Positions 23,022 through 33,532 of a DNA stretch of 64,000 nucleotides are shown here, piece by piece. Both the position numbers and the translations under genes were made by a program. The notes beneath the pieces were generated by a model. The model ran no database searches. It was not told the origin of the DNA and worked only from the letters and a program-made list of their open reading frames with translations. Source of the DNA: Marsupella aquatica (lineage: Eukaryota > Marchantiophyta); contig OZ316891.1 in assembly GCA_973895155.1 (NCBI GenBank), positions 17,484,001-17,548,000 on the forward strand, in the 5' to 3' direction. Position 1 is the stretch's first letter. Each line of letters opens with the position of its first letter.

Positions 23022-24390
23022 AGTTTACCCCTGACAACCTAGGGCATGGGTTGTCGTGCATTTTGTTGGAGTGTCATTTGCATTGTCCAGTCTCAGCTAC
23101 AGTAAGTGAGGACAAAACATATATTTGTATCTCATTGATCAAAAGAACATCTTGGTCCCCTTAAGGAAATTCCAGCAGTCTCTGTTTCCTTATACAATTT
23201 TGCTTAACAGCTTTTTTGTGCGTAATAGCTTTTTATCAACCTGTCCCCCTAACTTGCCTGCTTTTTATCAACCTGTCCCCCTAACTTGCCTAAATTTCTA
23301 AGTTGTCCCCCAAACAAATTTAATTGGTTCCCTGCGCCCCCCCCCCCCCCCCCCCAAGACTGTATATGGGTTAGTATTAACCCAACTTGGGGTACCCAAT
23401 CCCAGGTGTCAAGGCGTGATTGGCCCCGAGTAACCTTTGATGTTTAGGCTGCTGTCAATACCTGCGATGTTTCATACCTTTGATGTTTATGCTGCTGTCG
23501 TCGTATCCCTAGCTATGGCAGCTGCGGCGCCCTCCAAAGCCCCCTCTGAGCCAGAATCGATGATAAATTCGTGGTGCTGTCAATGCAGCTTACTCAGGCG
23601 GAAGTCAAGAAGCGAATGTGTGAACATTCAGGAGAAGTTTTTCTTTGTGAAAAACAGCTAGGGCAAGAAAATGCAGGGACAAAAAGAGTGATAATTTTGC
23701 TGCGGCTTTGTCTGTAAACCCTAGGGGCGAAGGTTGCAGCTGCTCAAAGGTCGAGAGTGAAGGCATGACACTGCCGAAAGTGAGGAGATGAATGTGTAAA
23801 CATTCACTACATTTTTTCCTTTGTAAAAATAGGGCTGGCAAATGACAAAGTCGATGCTGCGTTTTCCTGTGTACTCGGGCTGCCAAAAAGCATCGGGGGT
23901 TCATGCGGGCTTAGGGGGAGCACTTGGTGGCTGTTTGGCCTCCTTCCGGGTCTGAAGTGAAGTCTGCAAGCTTCCAAAACGGGCCGCGAAGCGGAGGGGG
24001 AAGCGGAACTCAGGCCGGTTAGTCCGGGCCAATCACACCTTTGACACCTGGCATTGGGAACCCCAAATTGGGTGGTATGGGGAGAAGGGAAGCAAATAAA
24101 TTAGTTTGGGGGACAGCTTAGAAATTTAGGCAAGTTAGGGGGACAGGTTCATAAAAAGCTTGATAAAAAGCTGTTACGCAAAAAAGCTGTTACGCAAGCA
24201 AAAAAGCTGTTACGCAAAATTGTACAAGGAAACAGAGACTGCTGGAATTTCCTTAAGGGGCCCAAGATGTTGTTTTGATCAATGAGATACAAATATATGT
24301 TTTGTCCTCACTTAGCTGAGACTGGACAATGCAAATGACACTCCAACAAAATGCACGACAACCCATGCCCTAGGTCTCAGGGGTAAACTC
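23022..24390. mobile_element. Long inverted-repeat (foldback-like) element
   Basis: Two arms of roughly 350-400 bp are imperfect reverse complements: left about 23022-23430, right about 24010-24390. Matching blocks include AAGTTTACCCCTGA, CCTAGGGCATGGGTTGTCGT, CATTTGCATTGTCCAGTCTCAGCT, TCTCATTGATCAAAA, CCAGCAGTCTCTGTTTCC and GTCCCCCTAACTTGCCTAAA. Outer and inner sequence outside the arms does not match. The left arm contains a perfect 32-bp tandem repeat (23228-23291) and a run of about 20 C near 23337. The 580-bp centre has two diverged copies of a block around GTGTGAACATTCAGGAG / GTGTAAACATTCACTAC. No transposase is seen. It could be a Mutator-like non-autonomous element with long terminal inverted repeats or a simple inverted duplication. 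Confidence 0.7.
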
Positions 24391-26033
24391 ATGATGATTG
24401 CCACTCAAGTATTTGCAGTATCCTTGCTTTGTGGCCACTCTGACTTTCCAAGTGAACAGAAAAAACTCCAAATGAAACATTCACCACAACTGGATTCAAG
24501 CGGAAAGCCGGGCTGAAATCCAACTCAATTAATTCTACTTCTTCGCACCTCGATCGGTCTGAAGGATCGTCCAAATCAGTTGGTTTGTCTGCCTTTTACA
24601 TGTCTCTATGGGGAAGGCAATCGTTCCTCCCGGTTCCTCTCAATCAAACTGCATATATGCTTTTGGGGCACGTGAAACACTTCACAACGGAAGAAAGTGA
24701 AGGTGAATCTTATGGGCTTCACAAAATCTCATATCAATCTCGAATATTTTCTTTCATTTGGAGAATGATATGTCCCGAGCTCCGTATACCCTGGGCAGTT
24801 ACATAATATTGTCCGAAATAAACATGCAACAAGAACATGTTGGACAAGGTACAAACATGTGGGTTAAGTACTGTTGTCTAATAGTGTTCTAAGAAGATCC
24901 TAACCATTCAAATCAGACATACTTGAAAGAGCAAGAAGTCTGGAACTAGTAAAGAGTCGATCAGCATCAGGTCAGTATATATGGGCTGACTTGAAAGCTC
25001 TTTGTCTCTTGTGCAGGCAGCATCGATCATGCCAACTCAGATCACTGTGGGATGAGAGTTGAATTGAGATGTCTGTCTACCTAATGACAGCAAGGACCCA
25101 CAAAGCAATCTGTCTTTGCATGGGATAATAGGAATTCTTTGAAGAGTGACATGTAAATTATTATCTCTCATAATCTAAATTATCTGACTTGGAAAGTATG
25201 AGTCTAATTAATGACAGTGGCCTACTGGTTTGAGCTGATCGAGTCAACAGCGGAGCTGAATCTGAGAGTGCAAAAGATGGCGGGCACCCAGACCAATCTT
25301 TCTGGTTTAGATGGACTGCTGGATGCTGCACTGAGCTGAGTCAGCGGAGTCTGACCCTGAGGTCCAAAACCTGGCTCAAACCCAGAGCACTCCTACCAGT
25401 ACGTTAGATTGACCCCTTGGCTCGTTCCAATCCCCCATAACCCCCATATTTATAAACAGAGCTCAGGTTCAAATACGCTCTAAATATCTTTCACGCTCCT
25501 GCGTCTTTCAGAAGTGTACATATATCGATCTTGATTTACATAACACAGTACCTGAACGTAATGTCATCATTCCGAAATTCTGCTGAGCCCCTATAATGAT
25601 GGCCTGAAATCCCTCAACATTATGAAAAGCCAACCATCTAACGTAAGTACGACTCCGTTCCTGTGTAGCTGTCACTTGCTTGAACTGGCCGTCGAGAGAA
25701 TTGAAGGCTGAGTCTAATTAACTTCAGTCACTAAAGATCAAGAAAGCCATAGACTTTAAAGTCAACTTAACGTGGCGTTGAGATGATCATGGCAGATCGC
25801 ACGCTAATTCGGGACTGTCTCCACTTGATCGATCATAGCATTATTTTGTAGCCAGGGATCACATTTCGACGGCACCAGTAGAGAACGATGCTGGGGTCCA
25901 ATTAGTCAAGCTGTACGTTTAAAAGCAGCTCAGGGGTCTAGGCCGAGAAGCTCATTTCAAGCTGACCCCAGTGCGAAGTGAGCCTGACTGAGAGTCCAAA
26001 TCAAGGTTCTAGTGCAGCTTTAGGGTCAATCCG
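24391..26033. other. Gene-free stretch upstream of the first STIG1-like gene
   Basis: Open frames at 24389-24574 (minus) and 24585-24806 (plus) have no recognised relatives and are not called. The last 150 bp should contain the STIG1-like promoter. Confidence 0.4.
25918..25925 (+). promoter_or_regulatory. Candidate core promoter element of STIG1-like gene A
   Basis: GTTTAAAAGCAGC lies about 110 bp before the ATG. The paralogue at 30.1 kb has GTTTAAAAGGGGCAGC in its own upstream region, near 30407-30420. The shared TTTAAAAG followed by GCAGC suggests a conserved TATA-like core; this is inference from two copies. Confidence 0.4.
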
Positions 26034-26468
26034 ATGACCTACCGCGGGGCAGTGCTAGTACCTCTAGTGCTCGTGGCCCTCGCCCTTATGGCAGGGGTGC
26101 TCATGGAGGGCGTGAGCGGCGAGTCATCATTTGTGCGGCGCAGACTTGCTGAGCACCTGGCCTTCGCGGCTGGTGGAGCGACCACAGCACCTGCAAATAC
26201 TTGCCCTTTGCAATGCAGACATACCGCCTTACCGACCTGCTGCCGATGGCGGAATATCGGATTCTTCCCAGGTCCATACTATTGCGCGAACACCGCTAGA
26301 GACTACTTCAACTGTGGAGCCTGCGGCAATGTTTGCCCTCCTTATACAAATTGCTGCCATGGTACGTGCTCGTTTTTGCCCCTTGACCCCAACAACTGTG
26401 GATTTTGCGGCAACAAGTGCCGAGCCGGAGAGATATGCAAGGGGGGCCTGTGCGACTATGCTGAGTAA
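26034..26468 (+). CDS. STIG1-like cysteine-rich secreted protein A
   Basis: A 144-residue intronless gene. The start at 26034 opens onto a signal peptide (residues 1-29, hydrophobic VPLVLVALALMAGVL). After a short linker with RRRLAEH, the mature part carries 16 cysteines in the STIG1 pattern (stigma-specific protein 1 family): TCC, YYCANT, NCGACGNVC, NCCHGTC, NNCGFCGNKC, EICKGGLCDYAE. In tobacco, petunia and tomato STIG1 proteins are secreted from stigma cells and act in exudate secretion and pollen-tube growth; relatives occur across land plants with mostly unknown roles. The inverted paralogue B 3.2 kb away has the same cysteine spacing and the same YAE end. Similarity between the two continues into the 3' flanks. 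Confidence 0.88.
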   Translation: MTYRGAVLVPLVLVALALMAGVLMEGVSGESSFVRRRLAEHLAFAAGGATTAPANTCPLQCRHTALPTCCRWRNIGFFPGPYYCANTARDYFNCGACGNVCPPYTNCCHGTCSFLPLDPNNCGFCGNKCRAGEICKGGLCDYAE

Positions 26469-26916
26469 TCTTACAGGATGCAGTCCAAAAAGTATCGAGG
26501 GGCTGGGTCGACAAAAAGGACATGCAGGTGACGTACTACCGAGTAGAATAAGAGTAAAAGTCCAAGGTAACGTAGATGAAGCTGCTGAAGGTGGTACTAA
26601 TTGATGGTCAGGGGATGACATGCCAAGAAGGGTTAGCAGTGTCAAAACTGAAGTCCGGAAAGATTCTCATCTTCTAGTCAGTTAGCATGCGACATGACAG
26701 TGGACGCTAACGACAGAATAAGTAACCAGTAACACCAGTAGCAGTTTTTCTTCAATCTACAGATTGACCGGTGATCCACTGAATTCTCATAAATCTGGAT
26801 AAGTAAGAATCCAGCTTTGTGTCGTTGGTCGATAGAGTATACAAGAAGTTTCTATGTAGAAATAGATGTGGCATCATCTCTTGCATTTTATGCAGCTATT
26901 ATAGCTGTAAATCGTC

Positions 26917-26922
26917 AATAAA
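26917..26922 (+). terminator. Candidate polyadenylation signal of STIG1-like gene A
   Basis: AATAAA in GTCAATAAAGTGTGAAATT, about 450 bp after the stop. The corresponding site behind paralogue B reads GTCAATAGTGTGAAATT, so the hexamer is not conserved between the copies. Confidence 0.35.
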
Positions 26923-28331
26923 GTGTGAAATTCGATTCCATTAACATTTCAATTCTTACAAATCGAAATTTTATTCGGCATTTCACAATCGAAATTTGAT
27001 TCCATCACCGTAGCTTCGTAATGATGCGCATAAGCAATGTGTGATTTATCAGAATAATGTTACAACCACTGAAGACATTTTTCGTCTGAGTATTTGTGAC
27101 TATTACAGCGGCAGCACGATTCGCAGACTTCCTGAGGGTGATCATGACCCCTACAATTCTCTATATACAAGTGAGATCTCATGTTTAAGCGAAATCAAGA
27201 GCTACAGGGCTAGCTACTAGCTTTCTAGACAGTAATTGTTTATGTAAATCAGTTATTCAGCAGGCTTATATAATTAAATATTGCAGCAATATACTTACGC
27301 ACTACGTACATGAATGTGGCTTGAACTAATTTTCTTGTTTCCTTTTTTTTGTTTTGTTTGATTTTCCCCAAAAACTGAGGAGAAGCAAGGCCCATCAAAA
27401 CCAGCCACGGGGACCAAAGCCACTCAGGAAGTAAAACTACCTGCGGCGGCCAGCGTAGGGAGGGCAGGCCCAACCGACCCAAGAAACCAAAACTACTCTG
27501 GCCATGAGAATCGGAACAGCTAGCTAACCAAAACTAGTCGAGCAATGAGATTCTGAACAGACACCTGATGGTGGCCAGCTCAAGACCCAGTAATTAATGT
27601 TGATCAGGACTAATGAGAAGGGACATCCCAGTAAAGATGATAACCTGCTAGCTACTTTCTAGAGAGTCATTCTTTAATATGTAGATCAGTGAGAGATTAG
27701 CAGCAATGTACATACGTGAATGTGGCTTCAACTAGTGATCTCGATGGGACATCGATCGATCCAAGTAAAGATAACCTAACCTGCTACTCACTATCAGAAA
27801 ACTAATTGGGGAAGATTTCAAACTAAGAGATTCTGAATTTAGAGTGACTTCCTCTAGGTCCCGTTCTTTGATAGTAACACCTTGCGCTGTCATCAAAGCC
27901 CTAATTACCTTGCAGCTCTAAGCGTCAAAAACTACATATCGACAGCTGTGAAAAACTCAGGACTAGCTTATTCTGAAGGCGTAAGTTGTACGTTGTTGTG
28001 TTAGGCCAGGTACAAGCTTCCCTTTGCCTGACGTGATTTGGTATTTCTTACTATGAGCAGCTAAACTGGCAACGTTTACACAAAGCATATATTAGCTGTG
28101 GGGTCGTCACTTGACGATATGCACAAGCAAAGTGTGAGTCATTAACTTTGACCGTACGACAGTCATGTACGTCCTGCAAGATGCCAAAGCGTGCAGGAGA
28201 ACATATTTTCCCTAAATTCTATAATGTTATCGATCGGTACCACAGTGCTTGCTTAATTTCAACGCTACGTAGAGAAGAAGATCTGGCTTCTAAATTTTCC
28301 TTCGCAATTTCATCGATCTGTATCTGAGAAA

Positions 28332-28397
28332 AACAAAATCGCATAAACAGGCAAGAAGGGTGTTAACAAAATTGCATAAACAGGCAAGAAGGGTGTT
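28332..28397. repeat. Perfect-to-near-perfect 33-bp tandem pair
   Basis: Two adjacent units beginning AACAAAATCGCATAAACAGG and AACAAAATTGCATAAACAGG, each ending AAGAAGGGTGTT, differ at one position. This is a recent local duplication in the STIG1 spacer. Confidence 0.9.
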
Positions 28398-28850
28398 GGC
28401 ATAAGTACACAATCCACCAGTACGAATCAAACGTACGTAGATCGGTTAGCGTACGTGCTCCTATCGAGCAAGGAAACTTATATATTTGAGAATGGACGTG
28501 CTCCGTGTTTTAAGCTACTGTAGTTTTGCATGTGCTCCCATAAGCAACAAATTTACAATTCCATTGTCAGGATGTTAATTTACAGGCGTACTATTCGGCT
28601 TTCTTATTAATTAACTGAGTAGTATCCTGCAGTGAGTTCAGTGAGTCCTTTTGGTTTGTTATAAGTACGTAGTCTCAGAGTGGATGGTCCAAAAATCCAC
28701 AGCCTAGCAGTTTACACTCGATCAGTGCGATGCTAGATTCATGCCTTAGTGTTTGAGGAGTAAAGCAGCTGAGAATAACTTTACAAATATATTCGAGCCG
28801 GAGGAGTCAATCAACGTCAAGAGCCATGATGGCTAATCAATCATAACACC

Positions 28851-28955
28851 ATGTTTCGGAAGCTAGATATTCCATTTGGTTGTGTTTCGGAAGCTAGATA
28901 TTCCAATTGGTTTGTTATAAGTTGGTTTGTTATAAGTACGTAGTCTCAGAGCTCG
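28851..28955. repeat. Small direct repeats
   Basis: TGTTTCGGAAGCTAGATATT occurs twice, near 28852 and 28884, followed by a doubled TTGGTTTGTTATAAGT. A longer match to this end (GTTATAAGTACGTAGTCTCA) lies near 28658. These look like patchwork local duplications. Confidence 0.75.
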
Positions 28956-29666
28956 AATTCGCACTCCCGATTCAATATTGACAAATAAGATACATATAAA
29001 ATGTGTTGGGTGGCAGTAATGAATGAACACACTCCTCTGATATTCCGATATATTGTAAATGGTTTTCATATATATAACTCTTTGCATATGTAAACTTCAA
29101 CAGACAATCGTAGTCATGATACTTTCAGAAAGGGGAACACAGAAGCATCGCGCTAACTAGCTGGACCTTCGATATAAAGACAATGGAATCAAATTTCACA
29201 CTATTGACCTGTTACAGCTGTGGTAGCTTCATAGAATGCAATCTAAGATGCCACCACGTCTACTGCTACATAGAAACTCGAGTGTTGTCTATCAACGATT
29301 CATTAACAAACAACTACTGCACTATCACTTATTGATATATATGTATAGTCGATCGATCAATCGGTCGATCAACCTATTGTAGGAAAACTCTTACTGGTCA
29401 GATGGTTACTCTATCGCTTCCATTGTCATATCGCCGAACTCATGATAACTGGCTATGATCTGAATCGTTCCGGACTCCAGTTTCGCCAATGTCATCCCGT
29501 GACCATTTATTGGTATCGCTCTTAAACACCACCGACTCAATCTCGGACTTCGATCTATTAATCTAGCTTCTCATGCTCGACCGGTAGTCAACCACCTACA
29601 CGTCCTATATATCCGACCCAGCCCGGTTCTCTAACGCCTTGCTGCTTGGACCGAGTAATGTTGAGA

Positions 29667-30104
29667 TTACTCGGCATAGTTGCACATGCCCCCTTTGCAT
29701 ACGTCTCTCCCAGGGCACTTGTTGTCGCAAGCTCCACAGTTTCTGTGGTCAGTTAGCATATTCGTGCACCTGCCATTGCAGCAAACTTTACCGAGAGCGC
29801 AAACTGTACCGCAGGCGCCACAGTGGAAGTTGTCCGTCTCGGTGTTGACACAGTAGAATAGATCTGGGAGATATCCGTTACCTGGCGATTCGCAGCACGT
29901 CGGTAACGGACCTTTGCATGTCCAATTGCAACTACCTTCAGGTTCGTCAGTAACTGCACCAGCCCCACGTACACGATGCCCGGTTAGTCGGCGCCCCACA
30001 AATGACGACGCTGCATCTCCGTTCACGCTTTTCATAAACCCCCCCGCCATGACAGCGAAGGCCACGAGCAGTAAAGGTAATAGTAGTGCCCCGCGACTTG
30101 CCAT
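29667..30104 (-). CDS. STIG1-like cysteine-rich secreted protein B
   Basis: A 145-residue intronless gene. The ATG at 30104 (MASRGALLLPLLLVAFAVMA) aligns with the start of paralogue A; the open frame continues 67 codons upstream but that extension has no counterpart in A and is not used. A signal peptide covers about residues 1-29. Sixteen cysteines follow in STIG1 spacing: CNWTC, TCCE, FYCVNT, HCGACGTVC, VCCNGRC, NCGACDNKC, DVCKGGMCNYAE. The linker contains VGRRLTGHRV where A has VRRRLAEHLA. The gene lies tail to tail with A. The shared open frame, cysteines and flanks point to an inverted segmental duplication with both copies intact. The exact partner or receptor is unknown. Confidence 0.88.
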   Translation of the reverse strand: MASRGALLLPLLLVAFAVMAGGFMKSVNGDAASSFVGRRLTGHRVRGAGAVTDEPEGSCNWTCKGPLPTCCESPGNGYLPDLFYCVNTETDNFHCGACGTVCALGKVCCNGRCTNMLTDHRNCGACDNKCPGRDVCKGGMCNYAE

Positions 30105-32164
30105 CGCAATGATGGAGAGATAAGAGCTGACTACTGTCTCTGTGAAGGATATGAATTGCGTCCGATGTAGCGAAGTGCTACCAGGACTAGACTTACTGAA
30201 GCTAGATTGATCAAGATAAAAGTTGAAGGGCTCACTCTCAACGTAGAACACTTCAGCTGCAATGGACTTACAGTATGGAGCAAGGACTCGCCGTTTGATA
30301 AGCAAGCAGCTGCTGCTGCTAGTGAGAGTGAGTACTGGCCACTTCGCAGTCTTGAGGGATCGAAAGCTGCTAGTGAGAGTGATCGAAATGACCGGGATGA
30401 ATGCTGCCCCTTTTAAACAGATAAGATGCTTGGCTCGACACGTACCAGCACCGGCGCACTATACCGTAGCTGCCCACCGAGCGATCCCTCATTTGCATGC
30501 CCTACCTGGCATGACCAATCGTTCCAGCGTTGTGTGAATTTGCAGAAGTCACTCAAGCTGTCTTGCATGCACTTAGAAACTGTCTTGACACTGTAGCTAG
30601 ATAGTCTTTGATTGTAATTGTCGCAGCCATTCTTTCCTTGATGCTCCTAAAATATTGGTTCTGATTGTTTCATGCGCATTATATTGTTACGATCTCTTGG
30701 TCCATATGCAACGTTGCATTACGAGCCCGATGATCGTGGAGCATGTGTGTGAAAGTCGTATCTTTGTTGAGCTGCTCCAAAGCTTTGCACGTATGTTCTA
30801 TGTACTGAAGTAAGTATAATTATGGCTTCTAGCATTTGTATTGACTTTGGGAGGATATTTGTAAAAAGTGATTTGGTATTGGAAGATCGCGATCCGGCCT
30901 GCCTTCAACATATCATGCAGATGCAGTAGTGAGCTGTAGTCCATACAATCACGGAAGGACGTGAACTGTGGACGAGGATTCATTAGAGCGATTCAACCGC
31001 TCCGTGTTGGAAAATCACTTCAGTGAGGCCTTTCGTTTTGTCTTGAGCGATTACACAAAATTCCATTAAGTGCAACAGCATACAACGAATCGCACTGAGG
31101 TCTTTCCTCTACAGTGAAATGGGTCTCAAACCCACATTTCCTTGGGTTGCGGGTGGCCTGCGGGGGGAGCCTGCAACTGTGTGGTTACGATGGTCTCTTC
31201 CAGTTCTGTCATGCAATTCCTGGTCATAACATGCGTGAGCGCACGACAAAGGAGACTTTCGGTCGCACGAGCAAAGCGTTGCCAAATTACTTTACATCTT
31301 ACTTCAAATTGAATCTGAAGTGTTTCTCCTCGCCCCACAGATCATCGGTGAAGTGTCGGCACGATACAATTCAAAGAGAATCATGGCAAACACAATGGAC
31401 CTTATGTGTAAGACAAAGCCCGGGGCCCGGATAAAGTTCTCTTAAGAGAGTAAGTTCTCCTAAACAAAGGCCAAAGGTTTTCGAGTTCTGTCACAAAAAA
31501 TTCTAAATCGAGTTAACTTTCAAACCTGAAACGCCTCAGCCAAGGCTGCCTAGGGCATTAATTAATTGCATCCCACCAGAATGCCCTGGATCCTACCTCT
31601 CGCATAGCATTGCTCCGGGTAATGAAGAGTTCGGCGAGAGTTTAAAGCGGCTCAAAATTCATCCAGCGGTTGGATACATCCAGACCATCACAGAATCATA
31701 CTCGATTTTGTTGCTAATGAATGATTGTAGACTCAAAACTCCAACAGCAATTAAGATGAGAAACTGCAACGAATTTTATTCGTCAAGTGCTATGTTATAC
31801 ATGAATGAGGGAAAACTACGTCTACTCTCTGGTAACTGTCACCATAGAGCAAAACAAAAAATAGTCGAGAATAAAGTCACTACCGCTACAATTAAAGGCC
31901 AAGCTAAGAGGCTTCAAAATGAAAAGCCGCAGCTAGAATGACTACAGTAGATAGGGGCCTCTGATAATATGGTAATATGGCAGAACAGTGTTCTGAACAT
32001 CTAAACAAGAGAGGAAACTATGACGCTCCTCCCCCCTCCAGCACCACGCCAAATATACAAAACAAATTTACCAGAAAAGGGCGAAGGAGATACAAGAAAA
32101 ATGGAGAGAAAAATTCAGGACATGAAATAATTTAAGGGGCTGGAATAACTCACTAAATACTAAA
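30105..32164. other. Promoter region of STIG1-like B and gene-free stretch
   Basis: The first 350 bp should hold the gene B 5' region, with a TTTAAAAGG box at about 30409-30418 (minus) and a doubled GAAAGCTGCTAGTGAGAGTGA-type sequence near 30305-30385. No gene was recognised beyond it; short frames near 31114 and 31708 lack relatives. Confidence 0.4.
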
Positions 32165-32526
32165 CTATAATACAAGGTTAGGCCCTTTTAATTATACCTT
32201 GGTAGTCATCCAAATATAGAGTGTCCAAAAAAAATTCCAGCAAAAGGAATAAATAAAAGATAATAAAGTTTAGTGTGAATGAAAGGGGACGAACACTCTT
32301 CAAAAAGGAAACATTGAAATGAGACAATGAAAAAGTGAAATGCTAAGTAAATATACACATGCAAGCACAAGGATCAATGGATCAATGATGATACCTCTAC
32401 TTTCCATCAATGCATAAGTGAGAACTCTACTTTCCATCAATGCATAAGTGAGAACAATACGTTGTTTTCAATGCAAGTCAAAAATGTACTATTTATCTTC
32501 CTTATTTTTTGTGATAATTATCAAAA
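32165..32526 (+). mobile_element. Truncated Helitron-like 5' portion
   Basis: It starts with TATAATACAAGGTTAGG and continues with a diverged copy of the family 5' region (TGGTAGTCATCCAAATA compares with TGGTCGTCATTCAAATT of the copy at 33.5 kb). It contains a perfect 30-bp tandem pair CTCTACTTTCCATCAATGCA... at 32395-32454. It runs into a second family 5' end at 32527 without a 3' terminus of its own. Confidence 0.5.
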
Positions 32527-33532
32527 ATTATAATACACTATGGCACCAATTTATACCATGGTCGTCTTTCAAAATTGCCAGGCTGTTTTGGGTGAAAAAA
32601 ATCAAAACCGGAAAAAACCAAACCAATAAGACAAAAAAACTCAAGTGGAAACTCAAGCCGTCACTTGGATTGCATTGCCGCAATTTCAGCACCAAGCCGC
32701 TGCAAGTCGCGATCCCCCCCCGCGGCGGCCGGGCCCACGGCCAGCCCTGCCCAGCTTGCGGCTGACGATGCTGCTGGCTGGCTGGCTGGCTCCGCCCTCT
32801 GTCTCCCAGGTCCCCTTTTGCCTCCCCACCTCGCAGCCCCTCCTCCCGACTCCCTAGCCTCCTGCCCCTCCCGCCTCCCCACCCCGCTCTCCCTGGCCTC
32901 TCGCCCTCTTGCCTCTCTAACCCCGCTCTCCCGGCCCTCTTGCCCCGACTCTCCCTCCTCGCGCTTCCCCACTCAACCCTAAAACCCTGCCTCGACACCC
33001 ACCCAATCCCCGCCCTCGCCAGCTTGCCTGGACTTGGTCTTGCCCTTGCCTGGACTCGGTCTTGTGTTTGGGACTCCGACTCAGGCCTAGACCAAGGACC
33101 AGGTTCCTACTGGGTGTTTTTTGTCCTTGCGCATGGAGGCCTGACAAAACGCAACAATCCTCTGCCCTGACTCATCTCCAAAATTATTGAAGTTTTTTTA
33201 GTTAACAACATATTTTACTTGACAACACCTTTTACTAACGACATCCCATAACTTACCCACATATTTCAATTGGCGTTACAACATCTTTGCCATAATGACA
33301 TCTTTTATGCCACGGTATTTTTACCTATTAACGACATCTATTACACAACGATATCTTTTTCACAACGACATCTTTTTACTTAACGACATCTTTTGCGCCA
33401 CATGTGACATCTCTTACACAATGACATACTTTTACTTAACGACATCTCTGACGCCTTAATATATGTTTACTTAACGACATCTTTTATGGAACAGTATTTT
33501 TGGTGCAACGCACAGGTATTGAAATATTAACT
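32527..33532 (+). mobile_element. Helitron-like element, copy 2, carrying a GC-rich insert
   Basis: A family 5' end (TATAATACACTATGGCACC, then CCATGGTCGTCTTTCAAAATT) begins near 32527. A family 3' hairpin (GTGCAACGCAC, then AGGTATTGA) ends near 33530. The terminal CTAG seen in the other copies has changed to an AATATTAACT stretch, so the 3' end is diverged. Between them lies a GC-rich block (about 32690-33070) and then the ACGACATCTTTT minisatellite. The next element begins immediately after, giving a head-to-tail arrangement often seen for Helitrons. Confidence 0.55.
32690..33070. other. GC-rich, strand-asymmetric block inside the Helitron-like copy
   Basis: The plus strand is strongly C/T-rich (CCTCCCGCCTCCC-type runs, GGCTGGCTGGCTGGCT at about 32774), in sharp contrast to the AT-rich surroundings. 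Long open frames on both strands reflect composition and contain only low-complexity Arg/Gly/Glu or Pro/Ser. It looks like a captured foreign or promoter-type fragment. Its origin is unknown. Confidence 0.5.

Larger units (their letters stand above)
26469..29666. other. Spacer between the tail-to-tail STIG1-like genes
   Basis: No further gene. About 26820-26950 (downstream of gene A) matches the reverse complement of about 29170-29310 (downstream of gene B): GTTTCTATGTAG, TGGCATC, TTGCATT-TATG-AGCTA, AGCTGTAA and AATAGTGTGAAATT-GATTCCATT. Local direct repeats are also present: 27205-27330 versus 27645-27745 (TGCTAGCTACT..CTTTCTAGA; ACATGAATGTGGCTT-AACTA), a 33-bp tandem pair at 28332-28397, and GGTTTGTTATAAGTACGTAG at about 28654 and 28928. 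Confidence 0.6.

Noticed and set aside
24389-24806. Open frames on both strands downstream of the inverted-repeat element
   Set aside because: About 60-73 codons each, no known motif, no supporting splice sites.
26131-26645. Long open frames overlapping STIG1-like A on both strands
   Set aside because: They are shadows of the real gene in other frames and show no family resemblance.
30105-30305. 67-codon upstream extension of the STIG1-like B open frame
   Set aside because: The paralogue has no counterpart, the signal peptide starts at the internal ATG at 30104, and the extension covers promoter-like sequence.
32528-33170. Open frames of 70-156 codons in the GC-rich block
   Set aside because: Low-complexity Arg/Gly/Glu or Pro/Ser text produced by base composition; no start or splice context.
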